Origin: Pholiota molesta
Lineage: Eukaryota; Basidiomycota; Agaricomycetes; Agaricales; Strophariaceae
NCBI GenBank assembly: GCA_014925825.1
Contig: JACGCK010000009.1
Coordinates: 558,001 to 622,000, forward strand
Length of the DNA: 64,000 nucleotides
Direction of reading: 5' to 3'
In this document: piece after piece, positions 58,964-64,000 of the stretch
Position numbering within the stretch: the first letter of the stretch is position 1
How the letters are laid out: the number at the start of each line of letters is the position of its first letter
Notes under the pieces: model-generated
Told to the model about the DNA's origin: nothing
Databases searched by the model: none
The model's input: the letters and a program-made list of their open reading frames with translations, nothing else
Made by a program: the position numbers and the translations under genes

Positions 58964-61900
58964 CACATGCGTTGCTTAGTAGTCTCCTAGATGGAAAATC
59001 TTGCAGGTTAGGAGACGCTGGACGGTGAGAGGTTCAGCACCAGAGTTCAACGCGGTTCAATCTCCAGGCCCAGGCGCGTAACGGTAAATCAGCCAAACAT
59101 CACGCACGCACGTGACTATTCTTCATTCAGTGTCACGTTCAAATTGATGTTGAGTCTTGACTTTGGAGCGAGCTTGACAAAAGCTTGAGCTTGAAGCTTG
59201 ATTCTTTAAAGTTTAAGGTTTGCTTTTAAGTTCATTTCTTTGCTTTCTACGCTAGGATTTTATGCCCGCTAGATATGCAGGTGCTAATTCTCTTGGACTT
59301 TCATTGAGCATCAAACACTGTGGGAAAACCGAATGTGAGTCCACTCGCTTGGATTTGGTGCCACCAACTTGCAAGCAAGTCTTCCCTTGCTAACTTTCAT
59401 TAACTCGGCACCTGCCTCCGCTAAGAGTCCGCTTTACGGCGACTTTATTGGGAAATATAACTGTGCATTCAGCGCCGCAGAGTTTGACATGTCAATGGTC
59501 TGGTGCGCATGCGTCATCTCTGACTTCAATCCTCGGAAGAAGCGGGCTATCTGGGATACCTAAAACGTTTCAATGCCCATCTAAGGGTCCTTCTATTGTA
59601 TTCTGAGGCTAATTGGGTATGCTCTTGTCTCTTATCCCTCCCATACGCCCATAAATATATCAATCACTTCACACCAATGTCTCCGTAACGGCACTTACTG
59701 CCGTCATAAAAATCTGAAAAACATCATCCTTGGCCAACCGTGATAGGTTTGGATAGCTTAAAACCAGGCGAGTAACTGCTCTATACTAGCCGCTATATAG
59801 TGGGCTTGGCCAAAGCAACACTACAGTATAGAATGTACTCATACCAAAATAATATGATGAACTACCTGAATAGCCTTATATTCCCTCTCAACTCAAAATT
59901 CGACCTGAAGAAGGTTTCATATGCTGCTAAATGTGTGGCATACTTTACGACTGCAGTACACTGGTGGAGCTTACCCGCCAACGGATAAATATTAAAGCTA
60001 TGGCGGCCCTAGTTTCCGTACTTTCCTTGGGAGTGTCGGGCTCATGACCTTTGATTCTCTCTAGTACGTATGATTCTAGAACTGTTCTGGCTCCCAATTA
60101 GCACACAAAGGACATTGTTCCTGCGATACGTGTCTCAGCTTTGCCGACAATCTAGCGACTTACAGTCCTTCATGGATCGCATTCGTGACAGTTTGCGTGA
60201 GCTCTATGATAGGGTCATGTATGTAGGTATATCAAAGGTATATAGTTTTCTTCCATGATCATTTTTCCAACTCCGAGACCAAGAATTTTCTGGAAAAAGG
60301 TATGGGAAGACCGCAACTATATACAGTCCCACTTCCTAAGTTAATATGTGCACGGGGCTAGTTCGTCTTCTTTGCCCGAATCAGCATACTCGCTTTCTAA
60401 GGTTAAATCTGCCGTTAGATCTGTATATGTATATCTAACCTTCTCTGGGAATCTGACTGTTTGGGTAACAAGAGGTAGCAAAAGATGCGGTTTTAAGGTT
60501 ATGTCGTTACTGTCCTCCGGATTATTTATTTATTATTCCATTCGCTGTCCATCGAGGCTTCTGCCTTATATAGGACTCCAGCTATGTACTATCTAAAGTC
60601 TCCGTGATGTTAAATATATTTGGTGGTATGTCTAAATTGACGACTGCTTTGAGGTCGTCTGCACGTTATGCATGCTTCGTTAGGGCCAGTCCCGGTATGA
60701 TTCAGACTGAGCAACCGTTCATTAGTACTTGAGGGGCAGGAAATGTGGAATGTGATGGATTTGCAGTTGGAGTCCTGCTGAGGCGAGCATAGCGTACCAA
60801 TTTTGGGTCATGATATCAGTGCCTTGGTAGCTGTTTATCACTTTTGATATGCAGAAAGGCGAATGGAAGACTATGGTCTCCATTTGTCCATCATTCTCTT
60901 CTAGACCTCTGTATAGAGTCCATGATAGACTGACAATTGCTCAGCGCCTACGTATATCATACTGACATGGTGTGAGGCAGAAGAGGTAATACAACATACT
61001 TAAACTACTCACTTTACTCAAACTACCACATAAATTGAGTACAAAAGTCTGCAAACTTTCCATGAAATGGAGTCCAAAGGTGGCTCAAAATCTATTTTTA
61101 GCTTCTTTCGATAACGGTGGCACGCAATGACCCGTTATTTTTAGTGAGTGGAAAATGAAGTACTAGAAATGAAGAATATCATCATCCTCCGCAACGGTGC
61201 TTCTAACTCTCTGCGTTCTTGCGGGGCTTCTGTCTTGATTTAAATAAATAAGGAGCTGCCAGTGTTGAATATTGAACGACGATCTGGGACAGGTCACACT
61301 GGGCACTCTGCGGTCTTTGCGGAAAATACCTGCACATTGACAGTGCACGTATTTAACCCGCGCCCACAAATTATATATAATCAATGATCATCAATTTTAG
61401 TTCGCCGTGTTGGTCCTAAACCTCCCAAGTCCAGTGCAAAGCGTCCTTCTATTGAATGGGGATTCGGGGACTACCCGATGTTTGGGCTTGGATCGAACTG
61501 CATGACCTCGAACCCCACGCCTTCAAGTTTGGCAGGCTGCTAATATTATCTAAGGTTACGAACTTAAAGATCGATAGAGTTTGAATGCCCAATCACCATT
61601 TTTTTGAGGTGTTCGCAAATGGATCGATTAATCGGTTCTGATAAGATGATCCAGACACCAAATCAATGGAGAATAGGTATTCTTGGAAGTGTGTTCCCAT
61701 TACTTAGTAAAATAGAACCCGACACAACAAGAAACCAGGTACAGCAACTGAATCCCCATTGAGGGATCCACGCGATCTACGCAATGACTTTAGGTGTCTG
61801 TATTTCTTCATTCGTGCCACTCGAAATAGAAGTTACATAAATGGCCGTATCGGTTTGGCCAAACCTCGGGCTTTAGGCCTCATTGACAACGAGTCAATGC

Positions 61901-62617
61901 TTAACGTTCCGGCGAGTGGATGAGGCGGTCGCAGATGAAAAATTGATTCCAGGTTTTTGGACCCTCAAAACCTGGAAGTCGGTCCTGTGTAGGCCTAGCA
62001 TTGGGTTCATGTAAGAGCAGTTCCAGTAATCCTGTTCTGATATTGCTGTCTTTAGCCATCCCTACGAATTTAGGTCCGTATACATGTCGGATAGCTTATC
62101 CTAATCCGCATATACATATTTACTATCCAAGAAATGGAAGACCCCAGTCTCGCATAGTCATGTTATCTCATGTAGAGTCTGTATGGTTACCCCCTCTCCG
62201 AGCTGGCAGGTATTCCCTCTGTCATTACTAGTTTTTTAAACACTGCAAACACAACAATTCACTGACCCATTCACGGCGGCGCTGTTAACTTCATAGTGAC
62301 TGCATATATGGCCCACATAAGATCCATACGGATTTCGCATGCGCCAGTTATTTCTGGAGTATGTAGCTGGCAGATGGACAAGAGAGAAGAGAGTCGCACA
62401 ATATTACACTGTCTCGATTCATAACTGGAATATTTGAGATGCGTCGTACTTGGTGAACATTGCCGCAATGGTGACCTTGTGTACTAGCCAGTAACGATTT
62501 ATAAATTGTCAAGTGAAGCTTTGTTTCAACTACTAAGTACCGGCCAGGTACAATCTGAATGTCCAAGTATAATACAAAGCACTCCGACATCTCTACTACT
62601 ATCTACTTACTAGAGCA
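58964..62617. other. 3.65-kb gene-less stretch
   Basis: No supported gene on either strand. The first 250 bp are the NUP85 promoter: CACGTGA at 59109-59115 and GCTTGAGCTTGAAGCTTGATTC-type elements near 59183. The rest is AT-balanced with frames of up to 82 codons and no domain features. Two B-box-like motifs (GGTTCGAGGTC and AGTTCGATCC, minus strand) lie near 61490-61530, but no tRNA fold could be drawn. Confidence 0.5.
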
Positions 62618-64000
62618 TTAAGAGTCTTCGGCATCAAGCCATATCTCTGTATCAGTCGTGTCATAATCTTCAACTTCATCCACCTTTACCAGCCGCGTTG
62701 CATCGAATCCACGAAGATGTCCGCGCCTCTGAGTCACCTTCCACCCCGCTGAATTATCCCTGATGTCTCTCAAGACATCGTCAACAAATCTCTCGCCATC
62801 CCTGTCGTCAGGCGCGAGCGTGATATTCCACCCAAGATATATGTAGTTGACTATGTTAGTGTCCAGTTCATCGTCACTGTCGTCATCCGAAGAATCCAAG
62901 GGGTTGCCAGCGAGTGATAGAGTTATACCCCAAACATGGTGATAAGACAAAGTGTAATTGGAGATCATGTCCCAAGTGCAACCCCGTAGGAGCAGCTTGA
63001 GAATCTCGTCCGGGATGTCGTGACTTCTTGCGAGGTATTGAGACGCTTGATTAACGGTCCTTGGAGGCTCCCAACGGGGAGCAACATATACTTGGCGCAC
63101 GGGGGGGTCTTCGTCTTCACTACCTGTGCCAGCCGATTCGTCATCGTCATTATCCCTGCCAAACAGCCCATTAGTTTCTAGGTCAAGAAAACGCCGGTAA
63201 GACTCTTACTGTGGATACCAGGAGAGTAGAACTTCATTTTCTTCGTCAGAGTCCAGGTCCGAGTCTTCTTCATGATCATCACTGTCTTCTTCTTCATCGC
63301 TTGAAGGGAATATTCCACTCCAAGGATCGTCGTCCATTCTGTTGAGCTCGGTGTCGTTTCCTAGGTCAGTACGCGTTTCTTTCGCATTCTTCAAAGCAAA
63401 AGTCACCGCCTTGACCATAAAAATTGGCACGGGCCGGCGCCTCACCCTCGCTCTGCACGAAGGGCAGGACTTTGAGCGCATCAGAATATAATGTGGATCA
63501 GATAGCTCTTCAGGATCGATGTCTGCGTCCTCCAGAGTCGGAGGAGCTTTCTTGAACCATTCTTGTAGGCATGTAAGACATAGAATATGACCGCAAGGCG
63601 AGAGGCTATGTAATGGATATCATGAAGTGTTATCGACTTCACTTAATGTAAAGAAATACTCACGCGAATGGATTATCCGGGAGCTCCATACAAATTTGAC
63701 ATTGAACCGAGTGTTCGACGGCAGAGAGTGTCTGTAAGGAAGTAGTGGTGAGAGATTGAGCGTTACATCCGGTAATTCTAATTTGTGAGACGTGCCTCTT
63801 CAGCCTTCTTATGATTAGCCCTGAGCGTAGATATTTCTAAATCTTGCTCTTGGATCTTCTGTGCTGTATGTTCAGCGGAAGTCTAACACTATCCAGGAAA
63901 CTCACAGATAGAGCTGTGTTTAATTCTGTTTGACATTCTTCCAGTTTCTACGACCCGCCAACCTGTCGGTTAGTAGTTCCGGCTCTAACGCGATGTCCTT
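62618..64000 (-). CDS. RING-finger protein, 5' end beyond the window
   Basis: Exons, from the right edge: about 63947-63906, 63858-63796, 63731-63664, 63605-63210 and 63155-62618. A coiled-coil region (KLEECQTELNTALS, then KIQEQDLEISTLRANHKKAEE) leads into a RING finger. The first pair is CQIC, then PCGHILCLTC, and the last pair is CPSC after a 40-residue loop rich in Asp and Glu. A RING of this type recruits a ubiquitin-conjugating enzyme, so the protein is a likely E3 ligase. The C-terminal part has several acidic stretches (SSDEEEDSDDHEEDSDLDSD; SDDDSDDELD) and ends AEDS. The intron at 63732-63795 appears to start with GC. The true start lies to the right of 64000. Confidence 0.75.

Noticed and set aside
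61440..61540. Possible tRNA or tRNA-derived element on the minus strand
   Set aside because: Two B-box-like words are present, but I could not find an A box at the right distance or draw an acceptor stem.

Overview
The window comes from a fungal nuclear genome, most likely an Agaricomycete (mushroom-forming basidiomycete). Genes are dense and broken by many 45-65 bp GT-AG introns with CTAAC/CTGAC-like branch points. Histone H3 and H4 genes carry introns, and there is a fungal-type lanosterol synthase, an Arp9 subunit, a TEA-domain factor and two F-box/leucine-rich proteins. I rebuilt 21 protein-coding models by following homology across splice junctions. For each complete model, exon lengths sum to a multiple of three. 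One U6 snRNA gene is also present.

Layout, left to right: an F-box protein (0.5-2.2 kb); a GRAM-TBC-EF-hand Rab GAP in 19 exons (4.8-8.7); WDR5/Swd3 on the minus strand (8.9-10.5); a TEA transcription factor (11.5-12.8); a small TMEM170-like membrane protein (14.9-15.6); an EngB-type mitochondrial GTPase on the minus strand (16.8-17.8); Arp9 on the minus strand, sharing a 212-bp promoter with ERG7 (18.4-23.4); U6 (23.8); a small unknown protein (25.3); the condensin kleisin BRN1 on the minus strand (26.3-29.2); a 6-kb gene-poor stretch of decayed repeats (29.3-35.5) with a likely spliced non-coding RNA; a second BRN1 copy lacking the C-terminal winged-helix domain (35.5-38.0); a divergent H3/H4 pair (38.8-40.1); a second F-box protein (40.6-41.7); an F-BAR/RhoGAP protein divergent from a METTL21-like methyltransferase (42.3-46.4); a second, unrelated-looking methyltransferase of the same class (46.7-48.1); a disordered protein of unknown function (48.3-50.2); a GPI-type aspartic protease (51.2-53.3); a PCP1/PARL rhomboid protease (53.8-55.4); NUP85 (56.3-59.0); a 3.6-kb stretch without a gene; and a RING-finger gene running off the right edge.

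Most genes are housekeeping genes for chromatin (WDR5, Arp9, H3, H4, condensin), membrane traffic and GTPase control (TBC GAP, RhoGAP), mitochondria (EngB GTPase, rhomboid) and sterol synthesis (ERG7). I see no operon-like pathway and no biosynthetic gene cluster. The most unusual feature is the 2.57-kb direct segmental duplication of the condensin kleisin gene with its promoter, 8.8 kb apart. The second copy keeps an open reading frame and every splice site, but its 3' end is replaced by unrelated sequence. Between the copies lies a TATA-led unit with seven or more intron-like segments and no usable reading frame.

Limits: all models come from reading the sequence alone. Intron borders are inferred from frame and family conservation, not from RNA data. 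Functional names rest on recognised motifs and remembered family features, not on database searches.
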